This document shows positions 53,685-62,709 of a stretch of 64,000 nt of DNA, in pieces (the stretch's first letter is position 1; each line of letters opens with the position of its first letter). The position numbers and the translations under genes are program-made. Source of the stretch: Rhodocyclales bacterium (GTDB taxonomy: Bacteria; Pseudomonadota; Gammaproteobacteria; Burkholderiales; Rhodocyclaceae); NCBI GenBank assembly GCA_026399435.1, contig JAPLQX010000043.1, positions 62,001 through 126,000 of the forward strand, given 5' to 3'. A model generated the notes under the pieces. It made no database searches and had not been told where the DNA came from. It saw nothing but the letters and a program-made list of their open reading frames with translations.

Positions 53685-54338
53685 ATGACTGCACTGCTCA
53701 AACTGTCGAATCTCATCGATGGGCTCAGCGAACGAATCGGCCGCAGCATCTATTGGCTGATACTGGCGGCTGTGCTGGTCAGCGCGATCAATGCCATCGT
53801 CCGCAAGGCGTTCGACATGAGCTCCAACGCCTTTCTCGAAATGCAGTGGTACATGTTCTCGGCGGTTTTCCTGCTTGGCTCCGGCTACACCCTGATGCGC
53901 CAGGAACACATTCGCATCGACATCATCTACGGCAAGTTTTCGCGGCGGACGCAGATCTGGATCGACATCTTCGGCACCGTGGTATTCCTGATGCCGATGT
54001 GCCTGATGTTCATCTACCTGTCCTGGCCGTTCTTCGTGCATTCGATCCAGGGCGGTGAAGTCTCCGCCAATGCCGGAGGGTTGATTCTGTGGCCGGTAAA
54101 AGCCTTGATGCCGCTCGGCTTCCTGCTGTTGCTCTTCCAGGGATGCTCCGAGCTGATCAAGCGCCTCGCCTTCCAGGCAGGACTTGCCCCCGATCCGGGT
54201 GAAAAGAAGCAGGACAAGAGCGCCGAGGAGGAACTCGCCGAAGCCATCAAGGCGCATCTGGTGGCACCCGAAGTCGTGGATGCGGTGGCGGCCCACGACA
54301 AGATGCACGCGGACAACCAGGGAGGGAATGCCAAATGA
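53685..54338 (+). CDS. TRAP transporter small membrane subunit (DctQ)
   Basis: A 217-residue protein with four membrane segments in the first 165 residues (for example IYWLILAAVLVSAINAI) and the DctQ pattern FLEMQWYMFSAVFLLGSGYT. The C-terminal 45 residues are charged. It overlaps the large-subunit gene by 4 bases. Known DctQ proteins brace the large subunit in the inner membrane. Confidence 0.92.
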   Translation: MTALLKLSNLIDGLSERIGRSIYWLILAAVLVSAINAIVRKAFDMSSNAFLEMQWYMFSAVFLLGSGYTLMRQEHIRIDIIYGKFSRRTQIWIDIFGTVVFLMPMCLMFIYLSWPFFVHSIQGGEVSANAGGLILWPVKALMPLGFLLLLFQGCSELIKRLAFQAGLAPDPGEKKQDKSAEEELAEAIKAHLVAPEVVDAVAAHDKMHADNQGGNAK

Positions 54339-56128
54339 GCGCCTTCCTGATCGCCAACATGGCGCCCATCATTTTTGCCTCGCTCGTCATCTTCCTGCTG
54401 ATGGGCTATCCGGTGGCCTTTTCGCTGGCCGCCAACGGCATCGTCTTCGGCCTGATCGGCATTGAACTCGGCATGTTGCCGCCGGAACTGTTCCGCGCCC
54501 TGCCGGAACGGGTGTACGGCGTCATGAGCAACGAGACGCTGCTTGCGATCCCGTTCTTTACCTTCATGGGATTGATCCTCGAACGTTCGGGCATGGCCGA
54601 AGATCTGCTCGACACCATCGGCCAGTTGTTCGGCCCGATCCGCGGCGGTCTCGCCTACGCCGTAGTGCTGGTGGGTGCCATGCTGGCCGCCACCACCGGC
54701 GTGGTTGCCGCGTCGGTGATTTCGATGGGCCTGATTTCGCTGCCGATCATGCTGCGCTACGGCTACGACCGACGCCTGGCGTCGGGTGTGATCGCCGCCT
54801 CCGGAACGCTGGCGCAGATCATCCCGCCGTCGCTGGTGCTGATCATCATGGCCGACCAGCTCGGCAAATCGGTCGGCGACATGTACAAGGGCGCCTTCAT
54901 CCCCGGCTTCACGCTGGCCGGGCTTTACCTGCTCTACATCCTCGGCGTCACCCTGTTCAAGCCGAAGTGGGCGCCGGCCCTGCCGCCCGAAGCGCGCGTT
55001 TTCCGCGAGTCGAGCGGCACGAGCGGCGCCACCTCGCTGCTGATACTCGCTGCCATTTCGACGGCCGCGGCCGTGTATTACGCCTTGGCCTACAACACCG
55101 AAAAACCACTCGACGAAACCATTGTCAGCTCCATGTCGCTTGGCATCGGCATCGCCTTTGCCGCTGCAGTGATCAATCGCGTGACGAAACTGAACCTGCT
55201 CTCGCGCATGGCGGAAAAGGTCACCTTCGTCCTGATCCCGCCGCTGGCGCTGATCTTCCTCGTCCTCGGCACCATCTTCCTCGGCATTGCGACGCCGACC
55301 GAGGGTGGCGCGATGGGTGCGGGCGGTGCGCTGATCATGGCGCTGGCGAAAAGGCGCCTGTCCTGGAAACTGCTCAGGCAGGCCATGGACAGTACCGCCA
55401 AGCTGACCACTTTCGTCGTCTTCATTCTGGTCGGTGCCCGCGTCTTCAGCCTGACCTTCTATGCCGTCGACGGTCACGTCTGGGTCGAACATTTGCTGCA
55501 GGGACTTCCCGGTGGGCAGGTCGGCTTCCTGATCGTGGTGAACATCCTGGTCTTCGTGCTGGCCTTCTTCCTCGACTTCTTCGAACTGTCGTTCATCGTG
55601 GTGCCGCTGCTCGGACCCGTGGCAGAAAAGCTCGGCATCGACCCGATCTGGTTTGGCGTGCTGCTCGCGGTCAACATGCAGACCTCATTCATGCACCCGC
55701 CCTTCGGTTTCGCCCTGTTCTATCTGCGTTCGGTGGCGCCGTTCTCGCCTTACAAGGATGTACAGACCGGCAAGGTGACCGAGCCGGTGACCACCGGCCA
55801 GATCTACTGGGGTTCGGTGCCCTTCGTGATCATCCAGATCATCATGGTCGGTCTGCTGATCGCCTTCCCGCAACTGGTCACATCGGGGCTGGACAGGCAG
55901 GAGGCCGGGGATACCAGCAACATCCGGATCATGACGACGGAAGATCAGGCCGATCAGGAGAAGAAGTCCATGTCGCAGGAGCAGGACAAGCCCGCCGACG
56001 GAACGGCGCCGGCAGGCAACGCGGATGATCCGGCCAGGGCGCTGGAAAAAGCCATGAAGTCGGACAAAGCGGCGGCCGTCGAAGACGACGATCCGGCCAA
56101 AGCACTGGAACGGGCAATGAAGAAGTGA
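54335..56128 (+). CDS. TRAP transporter large membrane subunit (DctM), with C-terminal extension
   Basis: A 597-residue protein with about 13-14 hydrophobic segments and DctM blocks such as AIPFFTFMGLILERSG, SGTLAQIIPPSLVLIIMAD and TPTEGGAMGAGGALI. It is longer than typical DctM (about 430) because of an enlarged central region, as in the 2-oxoacid/mannitol-type group, and a hydrophilic tail (about 510-597) with two copies of DDPARALEKAMK / DDPAKALERAMK. It acts with the binding protein 168 bases downstream as a sodium-coupled importer. Confidence 0.92.
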   Translation: MSAFLIANMAPIIFASLVIFLLMGYPVAFSLAANGIVFGLIGIELGMLPPELFRALPERVYGVMSNETLLAIPFFTFMGLILERSGMAEDLLDTIGQLFGPIRGGLAYAVVLVGAMLAATTGVVAASVISMGLISLPIMLRYGYDRRLASGVIAASGTLAQIIPPSLVLIIMADQLGKSVGDMYKGAFIPGFTLAGLYLLYILGVTLFKPKWAPALPPEARVFRESSGTSGATSLLILAAISTAAAVYYALAYNTEKPLDETIVSSMSLGIGIAFAAAVINRVTKLNLLSRMAEKVTFVLIPPLALIFLVLGTIFLGIATPTEGGAMGAGGALIMALAKRRLSWKLLRQAMDSTAKLTTFVVFILVGARVFSLTFYAVDGHVWVEHLLQGLPGGQVGFLIVVNILVFVLAFFLDFFELSFIVVPLLGPVAEKLGIDPIWFGVLLAVNMQTSFMHPPFGFALFYLRSVAPFSPYKDVQTGKVTEPVTTGQIYWGSVPFVIIQIIMVGLLIAFPQLVTSGLDRQEAGDTSNIRIMTTEDQADQEKKSMSQEQDKPADGTAPAGNADDPARALEKAMKSDKAAAVEDDDPAKALERAMKK

Positions 56129-56295
56129 GCGAGCGACGGAGCGTTGTGAAACAGCCGGCAATGAATGATCGCGAAAGGCTGCGCAGCAAAGGTCCGGAGC
56201 TATTCTGGTTGTCTTAAGCGTGGTGTAGTATCGAGGCGCCGCAACACGAGTGCCAACAATAGAGTTATCCCAATCAATATCGAGGAGAAAAATCA
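56129..56295. other. Gap between TRAP large subunit and binding protein
   Basis: About 167 bases with no clear terminator or strong promoter. GGAG at the 3' end is the ribosome binding site for the binding-protein gene. The gap may allow separate, higher expression of that protein. Confidence 0.4.
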
Positions 56296-57426
56296 ATGCA
56301 ACGACGCAAATTTCTTAAATCCGCCAGCCTCGGACTCGCCGGCACCGGTGCGCTTGCTCTGTCGGGCAAGGCTTTGGCTCAGGCGCCGGAAGTCAAATGG
56401 CGTCTGGCGTCCAGCTTCCCCAAGAGCCTCGACGCTATTTTCGGCGCCGCCGAGATCGTGTCCAAGAAGGTCGCCGCGGCGACGGGCGGCAAGTTCCAGA
56501 TTCAGGTCTTTGCCGGCGGCGAAATCGTCCCGGGCTTCGGCGTGCTCGACGCGGTCAAGGACGGCACCGTGCAGATAGGCCATTCGGCCAGTTACTACTA
56601 TGTCGGCAAGGATCCTACCTTCGCCTTCGACACCGCGATCCCGTTCGGCCTCAACAGCCGCCAGCAAACGGCCTGGATGTATGAAGGCGGCGGTATGCCG
56701 TTGTTGCGCGAGTTCTTCAAGGACTACAACATTTACAACATTCCCTGCGGCAACACCGGCGCCCAGATGGGCGGCTGGTTCCGCAAGGAAATCAAGACCG
56801 TGGCCGACCTCAAGGGTCTCAAGTTCCGCGTCGGCGGTTTTGCCGGTCAGGTGCTGTCCAAGCTCGGCGTGGTGCCGCAGCAGATTCCGGGCGGCGATAT
56901 CTATCCGGCACTGGAAAAAGGCACCATCGATGCCGCCGAATGGATCGGTCCTTACGACGACGAGAAACTCGGCTTCAACAAGGTCGCCAAGAACTACTAC
57001 TATCCCGGATGGTGGGAAGGCGGCCCTCAACTGTCCATCTACGTGAACATGGGTGAGTGGGCCAAGCTGCCCAAGGAATATCAGGCCATCCTCGAAGCAG
57101 CCTGCTGGGAAGCCCACATCTACATGCAGGCCCGCTATGACGTAAAGAACCCGGCGGCGCTGAAACGTCTGGTGGCCGGCGGCACCAAACTGCTGCCGTT
57201 CTCCAACGACGTCATGGCGGCCTGCTACAAGGCCGCTCTGGAACTTTACGACGAGACCGCGGCAAAAAATCCGAAGTTCGCCAAGATCTATGAGCCGTGG
57301 AAGAAGTTCCGCGACGAACAGATCGAATGGTTCAGTGTTTGTGAAGGCCGTTTCGACAACTTCTCTGCTGCTACCGTGCGCGCCGGACAGGCCAAGGCCG
57401 CACCGGCACCCGCGAAGAAGAAGTAA
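56296..57426 (+). CDS. TRAP solute-binding protein, TakP-like
   Basis: A 376-residue periplasmic protein with a twin-arginine signal (MQRRKFLKSASLGLAG to GKALAQ, about residue 29). The mature protein starts WRLASSFPKSLDAIFGAAE and has the blocks IQVFAGGEIVPGFGVLDAV and GKDPTFAFDTAIPFGLNSRQ that mark the DctP group binding 2-oxoacids (TakP-type) or lactate. The C-terminus is Ala/Lys-rich. The Tat signal suggests folding before export. The exact ligand is unproven. Confidence 0.9.
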   Translation: MQRRKFLKSASLGLAGTGALALSGKALAQAPEVKWRLASSFPKSLDAIFGAAEIVSKKVAAATGGKFQIQVFAGGEIVPGFGVLDAVKDGTVQIGHSASYYYVGKDPTFAFDTAIPFGLNSRQQTAWMYEGGGMPLLREFFKDYNIYNIPCGNTGAQMGGWFRKEIKTVADLKGLKFRVGGFAGQVLSKLGVVPQQIPGGDIYPALEKGTIDAAEWIGPYDDEKLGFNKVAKNYYYPGWWEGGPQLSIYVNMGEWAKLPKEYQAILEAACWEAHIYMQARYDVKNPAALKRLVAGGTKLLPFSNDVMAACYKAALELYDETAAKNPKFAKIYEPWKKFRDEQIEWFSVCEGRFDNFSAATVRAGQAKAAPAPAKKK

Positions 57427-57441
57427 GTTCCGGCACCCCAA

Positions 57442-57475
57442 AACAAACCCCGCTACGGCGGGGTTTGTTCTTTTT
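57442..57475 (+). terminator. Strong intrinsic terminator of the TRAP operon
   Basis: A perfect 12-base stem (AACAAACCCCGC with its complement) around a TACG tetraloop, followed by CTTTTT, 15 bases after the binding-protein stop codon. Confidence 0.92.
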
Positions 57476-57606
57476 GGGCTGTACGCACTCCGACTATCAC
57501 GACACGTTTCTGCAACTTCTCTGTCACGACTGCTTGCGGAGAAGTGCTCGAACATGCCCGAACAGCTGCTGGACCAGCGACGCCGGCTGTAGCGAAACAA
57601 CGTACT

Positions 57607-60600
57607 TCAAGCCCGCATCGCAAACTCCTCAAAGGCTTCGACCGGCAGCGGTCGACTGAAATAATAGCCCTGGTAGACATGGCAACCGGAACTGGCGAGG
57701 AAGGCGCGTTGTGTTTCAGTCTCCACTCCCTCGGCGATCACCCCCAGGCCGAGACTCTGCGCCAGCGCCACGATGGTTCTGGCAATCGCCGCATCGTTGG
57801 GGTCGACCAGGATGTCGCGCACGAACGACTGGTCGATCTTCAACTGGTCGAGCGGCAGACGTTTCAGATAGGACAGCGAGGAGTAGCCTGTACCGAAATC
57901 GTCCAGCGAAAAGCCCACCCCTTCGGCTTTCAGTGCGAACATTTTTTCAATCACGTCTTCCACATTGTCCACCAGCAGGCTCTCGGTCAGCTCCAGCTTG
58001 AGCCGGTTCGGATTGGCGCCCGTTTGCCTGACTATTGCCAGGACCTGGTCGACAAAGTCGGATTCGTGAAACTGCTGGGCGCTGACATTCACCGCTACCG
58101 TGAGATGGCTCATTGCGGGCCGGGTTGACCATCGCGCCAGTCGGGTGCAGGCAGTTTCCAGTACCCAGTTGCCCAGCGGCAGGATCAGTCCCGTTTCTTC
58201 AGCGAGGGGAATGAACTCGGCCGGCGACACAAGGCCGCGCAGGGGATGCCGCCAGCGCACCAGGACTTCAGCGCCCGTGACGCGCGCGCCGTCGACCACC
58301 TGCGCCTGGTAATGGAGCACAAACTGCTTCTGCTGAACCGCCTCGCGCAGACCAGCCTCGAGGGAGGCCCGCTCCATCACGGCAGTCTCCATGTCCGGAT
58401 CAAAGAAATGCAGGGCATTGCGCCCCCTTGCCTTTGACTTGTACATGGCAAGATCGGCTTGTTTCATCAGGTCATCGATACTGGCCTCGTGGCCCCTGAA
58501 CAGCGTGGCGCCGATACTCGCGGTGCTGCGATATTCGATCCCATTGAGCTGATACATACCGTTGAGTGCAGCGAGAATTTTCCCGCCCACCGCTTCGGTC
58601 TGCGTCGCGGCCTCTTCAATGTTCGCGCTCAGGCTGCCCAGCACCACCACGAACTCGTCGCCGCCCAGCCGCGCCACCGTGTCACCCTCGCGCACACTGC
58701 CAGCGAGACGCTGCGCCACCTGCCGCAGCAACAGGTCCCCCATGTCATGGCCGAGGGTATCGTTGAGTGTCTTGAAATTGTCGAGGTCGATGAACAGCAG
58801 GGAACCATAACTGCCGTTGCGGGAACTGGCGGTCATGGCCTGTTGCAGGCGATCAAGCAGGAGTGTGCGGTTGGGCAGATGGGTCAGGGAATCAAAGAAG
58901 GCGAGCTCCTTGATTCTTTCCTCCGCAATCTTGCGTTCGGTAATGTCCTGATGCATGCCGACAAAATGGGTGACCACTCCGTCCTCTCTCTTTACCGAAG
59001 ATATGCTGAGCCACTTCGGATATATCTCGCCGTTCTTGCGCCGATCCCAAATTTCGCCTTGCCATGCCCCTGTGCTCTTGAGGCTCCCCCACATCGCGGC
59101 ATAAAATGCGGCATCGTGGCGACCTGACCTCAGCAGGCGCGGAGTCTGACCGATGACCTCCGCGGCCGGGTAACCGGTGCTCACGGTAAAGGCCCGATTG
59201 ACGCGCAGAATCACACCGTCCGGATCGGTGACCACCATGCCTTCCTGGGATTCAAAGGCCGTCGCGGCGATGCGAAGTTCAGCCTCAGCCTCCTTGCGGA
59301 AGCTGATATCGCCGACGCTGCCGACGAACAGCTTCCTGTCATTGAGCAAGGTTTCGGTAACGCCCAGCTCGATATGAAATATTGAACCATCCTTGCGCTG
59401 CGCCACGACATCGGTTCTGCGACCGATGACCTTTCCGATGCCGCTGCGCCGGTAGTTGTCGAGGTAGCCGTCATGCTCGGTTTTGTATGGCACCGGCATC
59501 AGCATCTTGACATTGTTGCCGACCACTTCGACCGCGCTGTAGCCAAACAATCGTTCAGCGGACCGGTTGAATGATTCGACGATTCCCTGTTCGGTAATGG
59601 TGATGACGCCTGTGTGGACGCCATCCAGCACCGCGCGCAGTCGTGTTTCGCTGGCCATCAAGGCCTGCTCGGTCCGCTTGCGCGCCGTTATATCAATCGC
59701 ATAAGCAAGGATGCGGGGCTTGCCGTCCAGTTCGATTATTTCAGCGGAAAAACTGACATTCCGGCGCTCGCCATTCTTGTGCATCCAGATCGACTCATAG
59801 TCGACCAGTCGGCTTTCACGGCGGAGCGCCTCCACCCATGACTGGCGCGCCGCCGCATCCGGCCAGATTCCCACTTCCACGGAAGTCCGGCCGATCAGGT
59901 CGGCCGTCGTCCAGCCAAAATCCCGCTCGTAGTTCGGATTGGCTTCGATGAAGCGGCCATCCTCGGCCGCCGCGATCGACGCCGCGACAGGGCATGAACT
60001 GAAGGCCGTGGAAAACTTCTGTTCGGACTGGCGCATCGCCAACTCGGCCAGCTTGCGCTGGGTAACATCCTGTACCGTTCCCTGCGAACGCAGCGGCTTG
60101 CCAGCCGAGTCGAAGTTCGACAGGCACTGCTCGTGCACCCATTTGATGCGACCGTCACGCATGCGCAGTCGATGCGTGATCTCGTAGGGCGCGCGGGTCG
60201 CAAGAGAATTCGCATAGGCCTGATTCACCTCGTCGCGGTCATCCGGATGAATGGCATCAAGAAAGGCCTCGTAAGTGGCGGCAAACTGTTTCGGGTCGAT
60301 CTCGAACAAACGGAAAACTTCATCCGACCAGATCAGTTCGCCGCTGACCAGGTCCAGCGTCCAGCTGCCGACCTGGGCGATACGCTGGGCTTCATTCAAG
60401 CCATCCGCGCTGGCACGCAATTCAGCCTCGGCCTGCTTGCCCTGCGTCTCGTTGGATTGCAGCTTGACCTGCATCGCGGACAAGCCCGCGATCACGCTTT
60501 CCTCCATGCCGGGAGCGACATCGATGACGGACGTAAAATCTCCCCGTCCGATTCTGAGAATGTGTTGATGGACTTCCTCCGCCGACCCTCCCAAGGTCGC

Positions 60601-61329
60601 ACGCATGGCCCCATACTCCCGCCAGAGCAGGAACAAGGCCCCAAGAACGCACGCGATGAATACGCTCCTGGCGATTCCGGCATTGCAGTCGGCAGCGCCG
60701 ATCTGGTCGGCCGTGCGCTGGTCCATCAGCGCATAGGCCTCATTGATCGGGCGCATGATCGCCCCCTTGGCACGATGATAGCCGGCGTCATGCATCATCT
60801 GCAGCGCCCGGGCCCGCGCAGTGGCGGTATCGGCACCGGTGGTCTCGACCAGTTTCATGGCCTCGAATTCGATGGCCGTCAAGCCGTCGGAATTCACCTT
60901 GGCCTCGGCAAGCTTGCGCAACTCATCTTCAGGAGATCCTGCCTCGCGGATCAACTCCAGCAGGGGAGCCGCCTGTCCGCCGCCAGCCGGTTGCGCTTCG
61001 GCATCCGACAGCACCAGATCCCAGTAAATATAGTTGTATCCGGGGGGGCGCGGCTTCCTGCCGTCGCGAATATCCAGTATGTCCTGATAATACTTCTTGT
61101 AGCGCGGATCGCCGGTCGCCACATAGGTTCTGGCCATCCGCGTCAGATCGTCGGACGACTGCCGCAGTTGATCCGCCAGCAGGATGGCGATCTGCCGCCT
61201 TTCGTTGGCGCGATCGATCTGCTTCTCGGAGTGAACGTAGGCTCCAAAAGCAGCAGCCAGCGCAAAGAACATGACCACCGTTGGCCAGAACCTGCGCGAG
61301 AACAACTGAATTCTGTCTTGGAGAATCAT
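57607..61329 (-). CDS. PAS/GGDEF/EAL c-di-GMP signalling protein
   Basis: A 1240-residue inner-membrane protein. Two membrane segments (about 14-34 and 218-238) bound a periplasmic sensor part with LRQSSDDLTRMARTYVATGD. Four PAS domains follow, at roughly 310-430, 435-560, 565-680 and 690-810. The GGDEF domain has an intact ARLGGDEFVVVL site, so it can make c-di-GMP. The EAL domain reads AEVLVRW rather than EALVRW but keeps LELTES, DDFGTGYSS and EGVETE, so phosphodiesterase activity is also likely. The ATG at 61329 starts the first hydrophobic segment properly. Confidence 0.93.
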   Translation of the reverse strand: MILQDRIQLFSRRFWPTVVMFFALAAAFGAYVHSEKQIDRANERRQIAILLADQLRQSSDDLTRMARTYVATGDPRYKKYYQDILDIRDGRKPRPPGYNYIYWDLVLSDAEAQPAGGGQAAPLLELIREAGSPEDELRKLAEAKVNSDGLTAIEFEAMKLVETTGADTATARARALQMMHDAGYHRAKGAIMRPINEAYALMDQRTADQIGAADCNAGIARSVFIACVLGALFLLWREYGAMRATLGGSAEEVHQHILRIGRGDFTSVIDVAPGMEESVIAGLSAMQVKLQSNETQGKQAEAELRASADGLNEAQRIAQVGSWTLDLVSGELIWSDEVFRLFEIDPKQFAATYEAFLDAIHPDDRDEVNQAYANSLATRAPYEITHRLRMRDGRIKWVHEQCLSNFDSAGKPLRSQGTVQDVTQRKLAELAMRQSEQKFSTAFSSCPVAASIAAAEDGRFIEANPNYERDFGWTTADLIGRTSVEVGIWPDAAARQSWVEALRRESRLVDYESIWMHKNGERRNVSFSAEIIELDGKPRILAYAIDITARKRTEQALMASETRLRAVLDGVHTGVITITEQGIVESFNRSAERLFGYSAVEVVGNNVKMLMPVPYKTEHDGYLDNYRRSGIGKVIGRRTDVVAQRKDGSIFHIELGVTETLLNDRKLFVGSVGDISFRKEAEAELRIAATAFESQEGMVVTDPDGVILRVNRAFTVSTGYPAAEVIGQTPRLLRSGRHDAAFYAAMWGSLKSTGAWQGEIWDRRKNGEIYPKWLSISSVKREDGVVTHFVGMHQDITERKIAEERIKELAFFDSLTHLPNRTLLLDRLQQAMTASSRNGSYGSLLFIDLDNFKTLNDTLGHDMGDLLLRQVAQRLAGSVREGDTVARLGGDEFVVVLGSLSANIEEAATQTEAVGGKILAALNGMYQLNGIEYRSTASIGATLFRGHEASIDDLMKQADLAMYKSKARGRNALHFFDPDMETAVMERASLEAGLREAVQQKQFVLHYQAQVVDGARVTGAEVLVRWRHPLRGLVSPAEFIPLAEETGLILPLGNWVLETACTRLARWSTRPAMSHLTVAVNVSAQQFHESDFVDQVLAIVRQTGANPNRLKLELTESLLVDNVEDVIEKMFALKAEGVGFSLDDFGTGYSSLSYLKRLPLDQLKIDQSFVRDILVDPNDAAIARTIVALAQSLGLGVIAEGVETETQRAFLASSGCHVYQGYYFSRPLPVEAFEEFAMRA

Positions 61330-61395
61330 GGCCTCTTGCTTCGCTTGAACTCCGATTGATTCTAACCGTTCCGGCTCGCTGCCCACTCCGGCGCG

Positions 61396-62541
61396 TCAGC
61401 GCAGCGCCAGACGCCAGAGCGAAGTCAATTCCGCGGCACGTGCGGCATGCAGCGGGTCGGAGCTGTCCGTTGCTCGCGGATGATTCGGCTTTGCATCGAC
61501 CCGCCCCACAAGCTTGAGGCCCGCCCCGTCGAAGGCGTCCAGCAGTTCGGCACGCGAGCGCAAACCCAGATGCTCGGCGAGATCGGAGAGCACCAGCCAA
61601 CCCTCTCCACCCGGCTGCAGATGCGCAGCGAGTCCCTTGACGAATCCCATTAGCATGCGACTGTCGGGGTCGTACACCGCGCGCTCGAGCGGAGTGTTGG
61701 CGCGGGCCGGAAGCCACGGTGGATTGCACACGACCAGCGGAGCTCGGCCTGGCGGAAACAGATCCGCCGCGACCACCTCCACCCGCGCGGCCAGCCCGAG
61801 TCGCTCTATGTTCTCGCGGGCGCAGGCCAGCGCACGAGAATCCTGATCGGTGGCGACTATGCGTGCAATGCCCCGCTTCGCTAGCACCGCTGCCAGCACA
61901 CCGGTGCCGCTGCCGATATCGAAGGCCAATGAACAGTTGGCCGGCAGCGGTGCCGCTGCCACCAGACCGACATACTCACCGCGAATCGGCGCGAAGACGC
62001 CGTAATGCGGATGAATGCGCTCACCCAGTTCGGCAACCGCGACGCCTTTCTTGCGCCACTCGTGCGCGCCGATCAGGCCCAGCAGTTCCCGCAGGGAAGC
62101 GACAAAGGGACCTGCCGCCGGGCCATAGACCTCGCTGCAAGCCTGTCTCACGTCGGGCGCCCGCCGCAGCGGCAAGTGGTAGTCGTCTTCGAACGGCAGA
62201 AGCAGCATGCCCAGCGTGCGGGCGCGCTGCGACTGCGCCTGACGATACAAATGGAAAGCATCCGTGGGGGTCGGCGTATCCACCGCCTTGCGCGGCTTGC
62301 GGTCGAGGCGGCGGGCCATTGCCTGCAGCAACTGACGGGCGTTCTGGAAGTCACCCCGCCACAACAGGGCGGTGCCCTCGCAAGCGAGCCGATAAGCGGC
62401 ATCCGCCGTGGTGCGATCATCGGCGATGACCACGCGCTTCGGAGGTACCGTGCCGCTCTCCGAGTGCCAGGGGGACGAGCGCATCTCGCCGCCTTCGGTC
62501 CACTCGATGACAGGAGCGCTATTCACGGCAAGGCCCGCCAC
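61396..62541 (-). CDS. Class I SAM-dependent methyltransferase (NPPW type)
   Basis: A 381-residue protein. The C-terminal methyltransferase domain has motif I AFDIGSGTGVLAAVLAKRG (about 208-226), acidic loop VATDQDS and the catalytic VVCNPPWLPA, typical of enzymes methylating amide or exocyclic nitrogens (PrmB/PrmC or rRNA guanine type). The N-terminal 190 residues are a separate, poorly recognised domain. It starts at GTG (62541); a second GTG lies 15 bases downstream. The target is unknown. Confidence 0.82.
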   Translation of the reverse strand: MAGLAVNSAPVIEWTEGGEMRSSPWHSESGTVPPKRVVIADDRTTADAAYRLACEGTALLWRGDFQNARQLLQAMARRLDRKPRKAVDTPTPTDAFHLYRQAQSQRARTLGMLLLPFEDDYHLPLRRAPDVRQACSEVYGPAAGPFVASLRELLGLIGAHEWRKKGVAVAELGERIHPHYGVFAPIRGEYVGLVAAAPLPANCSLAFDIGSGTGVLAAVLAKRGIARIVATDQDSRALACARENIERLGLAARVEVVAADLFPPGRAPLVVCNPPWLPARANTPLERAVYDPDSRMLMGFVKGLAAHLQPGGEGWLVLSDLAEHLGLRSRAELLDAFDGAGLKLVGRVDAKPNHPRATDSSDPLHAARAAELTSLWRLALR

Positions 62542-62664
62542 TGCCGGAATCTGAGTTGAAACGACACCATGGATACCTCGATGCGCGGTAATTCAAACAC
62601 AGGGTACGTCACTACTGCGGGCCTGTATATTTTCCCGGCACCGCCCGCGAATCGTCTCCTCCTA

Positions 62665-62685
62665 GCCGTACCGCCAACGCCGACT
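62665..62685 (-). repeat. Interspersed repeat, copy upstream of the methyltransferase gene
   Basis: On the minus strand AGTCGGCGTTGGCGG followed by TACGGC: two or three bases differ from the other copies. It lies in the 168-base gap between pmbA and the methyltransferase gene. Confidence 0.6.
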
Positions 62686-62709
62686 CTCTGCCGGCTTCGG
62701 CAGCCGGCG

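Noticed and set aside
53458-53688. 76-codon frame between operator 2 and the TRAP small subunit
   Set aside because: It ends in an ATGA overlap, but has no ribosome binding site and no sensible protein character; kept only as leader.
54014-55492. Minus-strand open frame of 492 codons opposite the TRAP genes
   Set aside because: It is a mirror of the DctQ/DctM coding frame in GC-rich DNA, rich in Gln, Arg, Asp and Gly with no family features.
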